DNA of 27,627 bases from Gammaproteobacteria bacterium (GTDB lineage Bacteria > Pseudomonadota > Gammaproteobacteria > Steroidobacterales > Steroidobacteraceae): the NCBI GenBank assembly GCA_028293725.1, contig JAQGOE010000005.1, forward strand, positions 1 through 27,627. The letters are read 5' to 3'. The notes under the pieces are model-generated. The model searched no databases, was not told the DNA's origin, and saw nothing but the letters and a program-made list of their open reading frames with translations. Within the stretch, counting starts at the first letter, position 1. Every line of letters begins with the position of its first letter. Shown here piece after piece: positions 21,209 to 27,627 of the stretch. Both the position numbers and the translations under genes were made by a program.

Positions 21209-21853
21209 TCAGGTGTTTGACGTGCGCCCTTCGCCCTGGATCCGGGCCAACTGCATGATCGAGTCGACGAACAGGGTTAGCACTGACTCGGCGGCTTCGG
21301 GGGTCATGTCCGTCGGGCTCGACAGCATGGACAGCTTCACGCCTTCCGCCAGGCTCATGAAACCCATCGCCATTGCGGCGGGTGACACCTGTGGGGGCGC
21401 GCCGGCGCGCTCGTGAAAGTATTCGATGAATTCCGCGATCTGGCCGCGCTTCTCGGTCAACAGGGCGTTCAGCTTTGCGCGGAATTTCGTGTCCCGGGCC
21501 GCCAGCATGCGCGCCTCGGTCCAGTTCATGAATGATTCGTTGTCGTGGTACAGCTGCGCGTAGATGGTGCGCGCGCGCGTTTGAATCTGGTCGAGCGACA
21601 GGGTATCGGTGCGCAGGGCATTCAACTCTACGGTGGTCTTCTGATGGTCGCGGCGCAGTAGTTCGATGAACAGATCGCCCTTGCTGCTGAAGTTCGAGTA
21701 GAACGCGCCCCGCGTATAACCTGCCGCCTCGGCGATGTCCTCGACGCTCGCGGCGCTCAAACCCTTCTTTGCAATCAGCTTCTGCGCGGCCTCCAGCAGG
21801 CGCTGCGTCGTCTGGTCACGGCTGTCTTCCCGTGTCATGCGTTTGCGGCTCAT
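21209..21853 (-). CDS. TetR-family transcriptional repressor of the adjacent efflux operon
   Basis: The 214-residue protein has the TetR N-terminal DNA-binding domain at about residues 15-62: TTQRLLEAAQKLIAKKG, then the helix-turn-helix VEDIAEAAGYTRGAFYSNF and SSKGDLF. The C-terminal helical part should bind the inducer. Start ATG 21853 is followed by a basic segment, SRKRMTRED. The gene is divergent from the tripartite RND efflux operon, with 125 nt between the two starts and a cluster of palindromes there. The usual arrangement is repression of both the pump and itself, relieved by pump substrates or related metabolites. No particular inducer can be named. Confidence 0.92.
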   Translation of the reverse strand: MSRKRMTREDSRDQTTQRLLEAAQKLIAKKGLSAASVEDIAEAAGYTRGAFYSNFSSKGDLFIELLRRDHQKTTVELNALRTDTLSLDQIQTRARTIYAQLYHDNESFMNWTEARMLAARDTKFRAKLNALLTEKRGQIAEFIEYFHERAGAPPQVSPAAMAMGFMSLAEGVKLSMLSSPTDMTPEAAESVLTLFVDSIMQLARIQGEGRTSNT

Positions 21854-21873
21854 GGGGCCATGCTAGCACGTAC

Positions 21874-21890
21874 AATTCCATATTGGAATT
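21874..21890. promoter_or_regulatory. Inverted repeat upstream of tetR, candidate operator
   Basis: AATTCCA (21874-21880) and TGGAATT (21884-21890) are exact inverted repeats with a 3-nt centre. The repeat lies 20 nt upstream of the repressor start, in the likely leader or promoter of the repressor gene. It differs in sequence from the CTAG-centred palindromes nearby, so it may bind another regulator or be a second, weaker operator. Confidence 0.4.
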
Positions 21891-21895
21891 CATCT

Positions 21896-21925
21896 TTGTA
21901 CACAGATACACTAGTGTATTAGAAT
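21896..21925 (+). promoter_or_regulatory. Candidate promoter of the RND efflux operon
   Basis: TTGTAC (21896-21901) and TAGAAT (21920-21925, five of six bases of the consensus) are 18 nt apart. Transcription would start near 21932, about 47 nt before the chosen adaptor start. The 14-bp CTAG palindrome fills the spacer, as expected for a repressible promoter. Confidence 0.5.
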
Positions 21926-21933
21926 ACTAGTAT
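21906..21933. promoter_or_regulatory. Two CTAG-centred palindromes, likely TetR operators
   Basis: ATACACTAGTGTAT (21906-21919) is a perfect 14-bp palindrome and ATACTAGTAT (21924-21933) a perfect 10-bp one. Both have the form ATAC..CTAG..GTAT, and their centres are 16 bp apart. They cover the spacer and the -10 box of the efflux promoter. Position and symmetry fit sites for a TetR dimer, possibly two dimers bound side by side. Confidence 0.6.
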
Positions 21934-21978
21934 GAATTGAAGCGGTCGGGCCCGAGGTTGTGGCTCGTTGGAGAGGCC

Positions 21979-23346
21979 ATGAGCTTTATGGTGAATGTTT
22001 CTGCGGGGCGCTTGTCCGGGGCCGCGCTTGGAGCCGAGCCGTCGATGCGTTCGATGCTCGTGGCACGCGCGATGCGGGTGACGCCCGTGATGCGGATTGC
22101 GGTGGGGACGCTAGCTGCGATCGCATTTTTATCGCTCAGTGCCTGCTCCGGCGGGAAGAATGCGGTTGCGCCGCCCGCGTTGGTGGTGGCACTGCCCGTG
22201 CACCCGGACACCGGTGCCGGCGCCGGTGGTGGCGCGATCCGCTATCCGGTCGAGGTGGCGGCGCGGTATTCCAACCCGATGTCGTTTCGGGTTCCCGGCA
22301 AGCTGATGGAGCGCAAGGTCCGGATCGGCGACACCGTCAAGAAGGGCGAGATCGTGGCGCAACTCGATCCGATCGATGCGCAGAGACAGGCAGCGAGCGC
22401 GAAGGCGACCCTCGATGCCGCCGAGCATCGCCTGCTGTTCGCCAAGCAGCAGCTCGATCGCGATAGCGCCCAGTCGGAACAGAACCTGATCGCCGCCAAC
22501 CAACTCGAGCAGACCCAGGATACCTACAGTGCGGCGCAGGCTGGCCGCGAGCAGGCGGCGGCCCAGTGGGTCGTCGCGCGCAACAATCTCGAATACAACA
22601 CGCTGATTGCCGATCACGATGGCGTGATCACCAGCGAGAACGCCGACACCGGGCAGGTTGTTTCGGCCGGGCAGGCGGTTTACGGCCTTGCCTGGAGCGG
22701 CGACATCGACGTGACGCTGGATGCCGCGGCAAGTGATCTCGGCCGGATCGCCGTTGGGCAGACCGCGAGCGTTACGTTTCCGGCGTTGCCGGGAAGGCGT
22801 TTTGATGCACGCGTGCGGGAAATAACACCTGCCGCGGATCCGCAGAGTCGGACGTATCGGGTGAAGTTGACGCTGACACAACCTGGGCAGGTTGTGCGGC
22901 TGGGGATGACGGGTGATGCGACTTTGTCGCCGGTGGCGGGAGGCGGGGGTGGGGCTACCGAGGTGAGCTTCACTTTGCCGACGACGGCGATTTTCCACCA
23001 GGGTAATGCCCCCGCAGTCTGGGTGATTGTGCCGGGCACCTCGACGCTCGAGCTGCGTCCGGTGACGGTGCGCGGTTATAGCGATCATTCGACGACTATC
23101 AGCGGCGGCCTCAAGGATGGCGAGACCGTGGTGCTGGCTGGAGTGCACACGGTTTACGCGGGTGAGCGTGTGTCACCCGTCAGGCCGCTATTTGATGGGG
23201 AAGGCGATGTCGCCGGGCCTGCGCCGGCGGGCAACACCGGCGTGACCGAGCGGCGACCGAGCGGTCAGCGAGGGAACCCCCAGCGGGGGTCAGCGAGGAA
23301 ATCCCCAGCGGGGAGTACCGTTTCAAGCGCGGGAGTTGCGCAGTGA
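21979..23346 (+). CDS. RND efflux periplasmic adaptor (membrane fusion lipoprotein)
   Basis: This is the AcrA-type adaptor that links the inner-membrane pump to the outer-membrane channel. ATG 21979 has the best ribosome-binding site (TTGGAGAGG) and gives 455 residues. Several in-frame ATGs follow, and ATG 22090 would give a 418-residue protein starting directly with a lipoprotein signal (MRIAVGTLAAIAFLSLSAC). The domains follow the usual order: lipoyl half (YSNPMSFRVPGKLMERKVRI, GDTVKKGEIVAQLDPIDA), a coiled-coil hairpin (residues about 134-200), the second lipoyl half (NTLIADHDGVITSENADTGQ), a beta-barrel and a membrane-proximal domain ending near VHTVYAGERVSPV. A basic, low-complexity tail of about 35 residues follows that is not typical of the family and is partly encoded by a tandem repeat. 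The stop overlaps the pump start as GTGA. Confidence 0.9.
   Translation: MSFMVNVSAGRLSGAALGAEPSMRSMLVARAMRVTPVMRIAVGTLAAIAFLSLSACSGGKNAVAPPALVVALPVHPDTGAGAGGGAIRYPVEVAARYSNPMSFRVPGKLMERKVRIGDTVKKGEIVAQLDPIDAQRQAASAKATLDAAEHRLLFAKQQLDRDSAQSEQNLIAANQLEQTQDTYSAAQAGREQAAAQWVVARNNLEYNTLIADHDGVITSENADTGQVVSAGQAVYGLAWSGDIDVTLDAAASDLGRIAVGQTASVTFPALPGRRFDARVREITPAADPQSRTYRVKLTLTQPGQVVRLGMTGDATLSPVAGGGGGATEVSFTLPTTAIFHQGNAPAVWVIVPGTSTLELRPVTVRGYSDHSTTISGGLKDGETVVLAGVHTVYAGERVSPVRPLFDGEGDVAGPAPAGNTGVTERRPSGQRGNPQRGSARKSPAGSTVSSAGVAQ
23264..23312 (+). repeat. Tandem pair of 24-bp units with internal hairpins at the adaptor gene's 3' end
   Basis: Two near-identical units at 23264-23287 and 23289-23312, 25 bp apart, both begin GTCAGCGAGG and end CCCCAGCGGG, with about three differences. 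Each contains CCCC-AGC-GGGG, a small GC hairpin. They encode the basic tail segments QRGNPQRG and ARKSPAG. They may be a local duplication or two copies of a short dispersed element that has become coding. Confidence 0.6.
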
Positions 23347-26300
23347 GCGGGGATCATGCCGAGCCCCCCATCACCCCCGCCGAGGCCAGCCATCGATTCA
23401 ACCTCTCGAGCTGGACACTGCGCCACCAGGCGCTGGTGGTCTTCATCCTCGTGCTCGTCACGCTGTTTGGCGTGTTGTCTTACGGCAAGCTGGCGCAATC
23501 CGAGGATCCGCCGTTCACCTTCAAGGTGATGGTGATTCGCACGTTCTGGCCTGGCGCGACGGCGCGGCAGGTACAGGAAGAGGTGACCGACCGTATCGCC
23601 CGCAAGTTGCAGGAGACGGCCGATGTCGACTTCATGCGAAGTTACTCCCGGCCGGGCGAGTCGACTTTATTCTTCACCATCAAGGATCGAGCACCGCCCT
23701 CGCAGGTGCCGGAAACCTGGTACCAGGTTCGGAAAAAGGTCGGTGACATCGCGAATACGTTACCCACCGGCGTTCAAGGTCCCTTCTTCAACGACGAGTT
23801 CGGCGACGTCTACACGAACATCTACGCTCTCGAAGGCGATGGGTTTTCCTTCGCACAGCTCCATGATTACGCGGAGCGCCTGCGCACAGAAATCTTGCGG
23901 GTGCCCGAAGTCAACAAGGTCGACTTCATCGCCGATCAGGAACAGCGTGTCTACGTTGAGATCGAGAACGCGCAGCTCGCGAAACTCGGTCTGACGCCGC
24001 AGCAGATCGCCGATGCGGTGAACGCGCAGAATGCCGTAGCCGCGGCGGGGCTCTTCACGACAGCTAACGATCGCGTGTATGTGCGGCCGAGCGGGCAGAT
24101 CCAGGACATGGAGAAACTCGGCGACACGCTCATCCGGGTGAATGGGCGGGTGATCCGCCTCGGCGACATTGCGACTATCAAGCGCGGTTACACGGACCCA
24201 CCCGAGCAATACATGCGCTTCGACAACCGGGCCGTGCTCGGCATAGGTGTGACGATGGCACCGACGGGTGATGTCGTTGCTCTCGGGAAGGACTTGGACG
24301 CCGAGACGACGCGGCTGCGCGCTGCGCTGCCAGCCGGCCTGAAGCTCGTGCAGGTTGCGAGTATGCCCGCGGCGGTCAAACGTTCGGTCGATGACTTTGT
24401 CGAGGCGGTTGCCGAAGCGATCGGCATCGTTCTCGTGGTCAGCCTCATAAGCCTCGGGTTACGCACCGGCATGGTGGTGGTCATCTCGATCCCCTTGGTG
24501 CTGGCCGGGACCGTGTTGTTCATGTATCTGTTCAACATCGGGTTGCACAAAGTCTCTCTCGGTACCCTCATTCTCGCGCTGGGGCTCCTTGTGGACGATG
24601 CCATCATCGCCGTCGAGACCATGGCCGTGAAGCTCGAGCAAGGATTCGACAGGCTCAGGGCGGCCGCCTTTGCGTACTCGAGCACCGCCTTTCCAATGCT
24701 GACCGGTACGTTGGTGACTGTCTCCGGCTTCCTCCCCATCGCGCTCGCCAAGTCGGCGACCGGTGAGTACACGCGCTCGATTTTCGAAGTGTCGGCCATC
24801 GCGCTGCTGTTGTCCTGGCTGGCGGCTGTGATCGTGATCCCGCTGCTTGGCTACCGGATCCTGTCCGAGCATCCGACGCGGCGCGCCTTCGGCCGCCATG
24901 ATGAGGCCGCCGATCCGGCGCATGCCGAGCATCACGACGTCTATGACACGAGCTTCTACCGCCGTTTGCGCGGATGGATCGGGTGGTGCGTCGATCGACG
25001 TGGTTTGGTTCTGGCCGTGACCCTGATCGTGTTCGTGTTGGGGCTCGCGGCATTCCGTCTCGTGCCACAGCAGTTCTTTCCGAGCTCGGACCGCCCGGAG
25101 TTGATGGTCGACTTCAGGCTGCCGGAAGGGGCCTCATTCGCCGCGACCCTGCGAGAAGCACAGCGTTTCGAGGCGGTGCTCAACAAGCGCCCCGAGATCG
25201 ACCACTACATTGATTTCGTCGGAGCCGGTGCGCCTCGCTTCTATCTACCGCTCGACCAGCAACTTGCGGCACCCAACTTCGCGCAGTTCGTGGTGACGGC
25301 GAAGAGCGTCAAGGACCGCGAGAAACTGGTGGCTCCGCTGACCGAGCTGTTACGCACCCAATATCCGTCGGTCCGTACCCGGATCGCCCGACTCGAAAAT
25401 GGTCCGCCGATTGGGTTTCCGGTGCAGTTCCGGGTGAGTGGGCCGGAGATCGGGACCGTCCGGCATTGGTCCGACGAAGTCGCCAAAGTCATGCGCGCCA
25501 ATCCCGATACGACGAACGTGCAGTTCGACTGGGATGAGCCCGCCGAGCGCTCCGTTCACTTTGAAGTCGACCAGACCCGCGCGCGTCAGCTCAATGTCTC
25601 GTCGCAGGAGATCGCCAACTACCTGCAGATGTCGCTCACCGGCTATACGATCACCCAGTTCCGCGAGCGCGACAAGCTCATCGGCGTGGATTTGCGTGCG
25701 CCCGAGCACGATCGCGTTGACCCTTCGCAAATCGAGCGCCTCGCGCTGCCCTCCCAAAATGGAACAGCCGTGCCTCTGGCGGCGCTCGGACGGTTTACCT
25801 ACGGACTCGAGTACGGCGTGGTCTGGGAACGCGACCGGCAACCGACCATCACCGTGCAAGCCGATGTGCAACACAACGCGCAGGGTATCGACGTAACCAA
25901 CCGCGTCGACAAGATGTTGGCTCCGCTCCGCAAACAACTTCCGGTCGGCTACCGAGTCGAGATCGGCGGCTCGGTGGAGGAGAACGCGAAGGCCCAGAGC
26001 TCGATCAACGCGGAGATGCCGCTGCTGCTGGTGGCGGTGCTGGTTCTGTTGATGGTGCAGCTACAAAGTTTCAGCCGAGTTCTGATGGTGGTGCTCACGG
26101 CGCCGCTGGGGCTGATCGGTGTCGTGCTCGCCTTGTTGCTGTTCCATAAGCCGTTCGGGTTCGTGGCGCTGCTCGGAACCATCGCGATGTTTGGCATCAT
26201 CATGCGCAACTCCGTGATCCTGGTGGATCAGATCGAGCAGGACATTCGTGCGGGTCACAGTCGTTTCGAGGCGGTCGTCGGCGCCACCGTGCGGAGATTC

Positions 26301-26501
26301 CGGCCGATTACGCTAACCGCGGCGGCGGCCGTTCTGGCGCTGATCCCGCTGTTGCGCAGTAACTTTTTCGGTCCGATGGCGACCGCGCTGATGGGCGGTA
26401 TCACGGTGGCGACGGTGTTGACGTTGGTATATCTACCGGCGCTGTATGCGCTGTGGTTCAAGGTTCGTCGTGACGAGCCGCCGAGGGAGGTGCCGGCATG
26501 A
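23343..26501 (+). CDS. RND efflux pump, inner-membrane transporter (AcrB/HAE1 family)
   Basis: The 1052-residue protein starts with GTG 23343, overlapping the adaptor stop by 4 nt. It has the AcrB plan: TM1 (LVVFILVLVTLFGVLSYGKL), a large periplasmic porter loop, TM2-6, a central cytoplasmic linker, TM7, a second large loop and TM8-12. The TM4 motif LGLLVDDAIIAVE carries the paired aspartates D418/D419 of the proton relay. Length and order fit HAE1 drug and hydrophobic-compound pumps. In the first loop, LAQSEDPPFTFKVMVI and WPGATARQVQEEVTDRIARK are typical. The substrate range cannot be deduced; TetR control suggests induction by a toxic or signal compound. The stop overlaps the start of the channel gene as ATGA. 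Confidence 0.95.
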   Translation: MSGDHAEPPITPAEASHRFNLSSWTLRHQALVVFILVLVTLFGVLSYGKLAQSEDPPFTFKVMVIRTFWPGATARQVQEEVTDRIARKLQETADVDFMRSYSRPGESTLFFTIKDRAPPSQVPETWYQVRKKVGDIANTLPTGVQGPFFNDEFGDVYTNIYALEGDGFSFAQLHDYAERLRTEILRVPEVNKVDFIADQEQRVYVEIENAQLAKLGLTPQQIADAVNAQNAVAAAGLFTTANDRVYVRPSGQIQDMEKLGDTLIRVNGRVIRLGDIATIKRGYTDPPEQYMRFDNRAVLGIGVTMAPTGDVVALGKDLDAETTRLRAALPAGLKLVQVASMPAAVKRSVDDFVEAVAEAIGIVLVVSLISLGLRTGMVVVISIPLVLAGTVLFMYLFNIGLHKVSLGTLILALGLLVDDAIIAVETMAVKLEQGFDRLRAAAFAYSSTAFPMLTGTLVTVSGFLPIALAKSATGEYTRSIFEVSAIALLLSWLAAVIVIPLLGYRILSEHPTRRAFGRHDEAADPAHAEHHDVYDTSFYRRLRGWIGWCVDRRGLVLAVTLIVFVLGLAAFRLVPQQFFPSSDRPELMVDFRLPEGASFAATLREAQRFEAVLNKRPEIDHYIDFVGAGAPRFYLPLDQQLAAPNFAQFVVTAKSVKDREKLVAPLTELLRTQYPSVRTRIARLENGPPIGFPVQFRVSGPEIGTVRHWSDEVAKVMRANPDTTNVQFDWDEPAERSVHFEVDQTRARQLNVSSQEIANYLQMSLTGYTITQFRERDKLIGVDLRAPEHDRVDPSQIERLALPSQNGTAVPLAALGRFTYGLEYGVVWERDRQPTITVQADVQHNAQGIDVTNRVDKMLAPLRKQLPVGYRVEIGGSVEENAKAQSSINAEMPLLLVAVLVLLMVQLQSFSRVLMVVLTAPLGLIGVVLALLLFHKPFGFVALLGTIAMFGIIMRNSVILVDQIEQDIRAGHSRFEAVVGATVRRFRPITLTAAAAVLALIPLLRSNFFGPMATALMGGITVATVLTLVYLPALYALWFKVRRDEPPREVPA

Positions 26502-27627
26502 GAGCGCAAATGAAGCAGCGGGGCTGTACCGTGACGGTGCAGCATGGGTTAGTGAAGGCGGCTCCTGCCCGGATTGGCCGCCCTGCCCGTACATTGGCCG
26601 CCCTGACTGCCGCCATCGTCGTTCTGACCGCATCGGCTTGCACCGCGTTCGGCCCCACCCGCAATCCTCCGCAAATGCCGGAGCCGGAACACTACTCGGT
26701 CACGAACCAGGCTCAGGAGTTGCCCACCGCGGACGGGGTCTCGCAGGTAGTTGCCACCGGCGGGCACCCAGTGCCGGAATGGTGGAAGGCTTATCAATCA
26801 GACGATCTCAACGCCCTGGTGGAGGAGGGCCTCAAGAACAGTCCGTCTCTGGCTTCCGCGCAAAGCACCTTGAAGGCTGCGCGCGAGCAACTACGCTCGC
26901 AGATCGGCAATTCAAGTTTGCCGAGTGTCGACGTCAGCTTCAGCCCCGAGCGCCAGCGCGCGCTCGGCATCCCTGTTCTGCCGCAGGATCCGACCTTCCT
27001 CTACAACACCTTCGTGGCGCAAATTCAGACTTCGTACACGTTGGACTTCTTCGGGGCCGCCTTCCTGGCCAACCGCGCTCTGGCCAGCCAGATTCACGAG
27101 CAGGCTTTGCAGTTCGAGGCCACCCGCCGTACCCTGGCGGCGAATATTGTGACGGCCACGATAAGTGTGGCGGCGCTGCAGGAGCAAGTTACGGCCACTG
27201 AACAGTTGGTGGCGTTGGGCGAGCAGCGGGCGCAGCAAACGGCGGCGCGATACAAACTCGGCAGCGCGTCGAAAGACGAGATGCTGGCCGCAGAGCAGGA
27301 CGCAGCAAACGCGGCGGCAACGCTGCCTGGCTTACGGGCGCAGGCCGTGATCGCGCGCCACACGCTGGCGGTTCTGTTAGGCCGTTCGCCGGATCGTGCG
27401 CCGGAGCCATTGCCACTCGATTCTCTGCGCCTTCCCGAGACGGTGCCCGTTTCGGTGGCTTCGGACCTGCTGCATCAGAGGCCAGACATACTCGCTGCCG
27501 AGGCGGCGGTTCGAGCGACGGCGGATGAGGCCGGTGCCGCGACGGCCGCGATGTTTCCGTCTTTGACGCTCTCTGCGTCGTACGGACGTGGTGGCTTTGA
27601 CTGGTCGACCTTTAGTTCGCCGGCGGG
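26498..27627 (+). CDS. NodT-type outer-membrane efflux channel lipoprotein (cut by the right edge)
   Basis: ATG 26498 overlaps the pump stop (ATGA), and the frame stays open to the end of the window, giving at least 376 residues of an expected 460-500. The start is a lipoprotein signal with TLAALTAAIVVLTASAC (Cys48); a second ATG at 26510 is possible. The mature part has the TolC/NodT pattern: PVPEWWKAYQSDDLNALVEE, a first helical repeat ending with YTLDFFGA, then LGSASKDEMLAAEQD, ARHTLAVLLGR and LHQRPDILAAEAAVRAT, which begins the second repeat. It should form the trimeric outer-membrane duct of the tripartite pump. The C-terminal repeat lies outside the window. Confidence 0.93.
   Translation, partial: MRAQMKQRGCTVTVQHGLVKAAPARIGRPARTLAALTAAIVVLTASACTAFGPTRNPPQMPEPEHYSVTNQAQELPTADGVSQVVATGGHPVPEWWKAYQSDDLNALVEEGLKNSPSLASAQSTLKAAREQLRSQIGNSSLPSVDVSFSPERQRALGIPVLPQDPTFLYNTFVAQIQTSYTLDFFGAAFLANRALASQIHEQALQFEATRRTLAANIVTATISVAALQEQVTATEQLVALGEQRAQQTAARYKLGSASKDEMLAAEQDAANAAATLPGLRAQAVIARHTLAVLLGRSPDRAPEPLPLDSLRLPETVPVSVASDLLHQRPDILAAEAAVRATADEAGAATAAMFPSLTLSASYGRGGFDWSTFSSPA

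Noticed and set aside
1..27627. Search for tRNA/rRNA genes, CRISPR repeats, transposase genes and attachment sites
   Set aside because: None was recognised by eye; the repeats seen are short and local, and no integrase or transposase motif occurs in any plausible frame.

Overview
The window is GC-rich (low-to-mid 60% by eye), with tightly packed genes, 4-nt start/stop overlaps and Gram-negative cell-envelope machinery: a TonB-dependent receptor, two kinds of RND pump, outer-membrane lipoproteins and periplasmic enzymes. The combination of FecI/FecR-type surface signalling, a UrcA-family protein, a hybrid histidine kinase and many acyl-CoA enzymes suggests a free-living proteobacterium. A gammaproteobacterium of the Steroidobacter/Nevskia/Xanthomonas sort is my best guess, but this is inferred from gene style only. 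No rRNA, tRNA, CRISPR array or insertion sequence was seen.

Layout. (1) 80-4063, + strand: a three-gene acyl-CoA operon with an AMP-forming acyl-CoA ligase and two different adjacent acyl-CoA dehydrogenases, probably the two subunits of one heteromeric enzyme. (2) 4073-11300, - strand, read right to left: ECF sigma factor, FecR anti-sigma factor, a TonB-dependent receptor with an N-terminal STN signalling domain, and a secreted protein that fuses a complete GH37 trehalase to a complete alpha/beta hydrolase. The last two genes are 1 nt apart. This is the most interesting part of the window: it looks like a surface-signalling uptake system dedicated to a trehalose compound, possibly an acylated trehalose, ending 9 nt from the convergent acyl-CoA operon. 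(3) 11411-12559, +: a zinc-independent MDR-family oxidoreductase. Behind it lies a minus-strand gene remnant with its own terminator. (4) 12820-15159, +: a hybrid sensor kinase with two membrane sensor modules. (5) 15160-15478: a gene-free stretch with a decayed LysR-like fragment on the - strand. (6) 15479-17308, +: a second acyl-CoA ligase, joined without a stop codon to a full-length UrcA-family protein that keeps its own signal peptide. It converges on an MMPL/RND-type exporter (17305-19572, -), and the two stop codons share TTAA. (7) 19679-21149, +: an orphan PhnD-like binding protein and a TPR lipoprotein. (8) 21209-27627: a TetR repressor divergent from a tripartite RND efflux operon (adaptor, pump, NodT-type outer-membrane channel). 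A cluster of palindromes lies over the promoter between them, and the channel gene runs off the right edge.

How the parts may work together. The sigma/FecR/receptor trio should sense a ligand at the outer membrane and switch on its own receptor together with the trehalase-hydrolase. The hydrolase half could strip an ester or other group while the trehalase half splits trehalose into two glucoses. The neighbouring ligase and dehydrogenases could then handle a released acid, although that link rests on proximity alone. The efflux operon at the right is a separate, conventional TetR-controlled unit.
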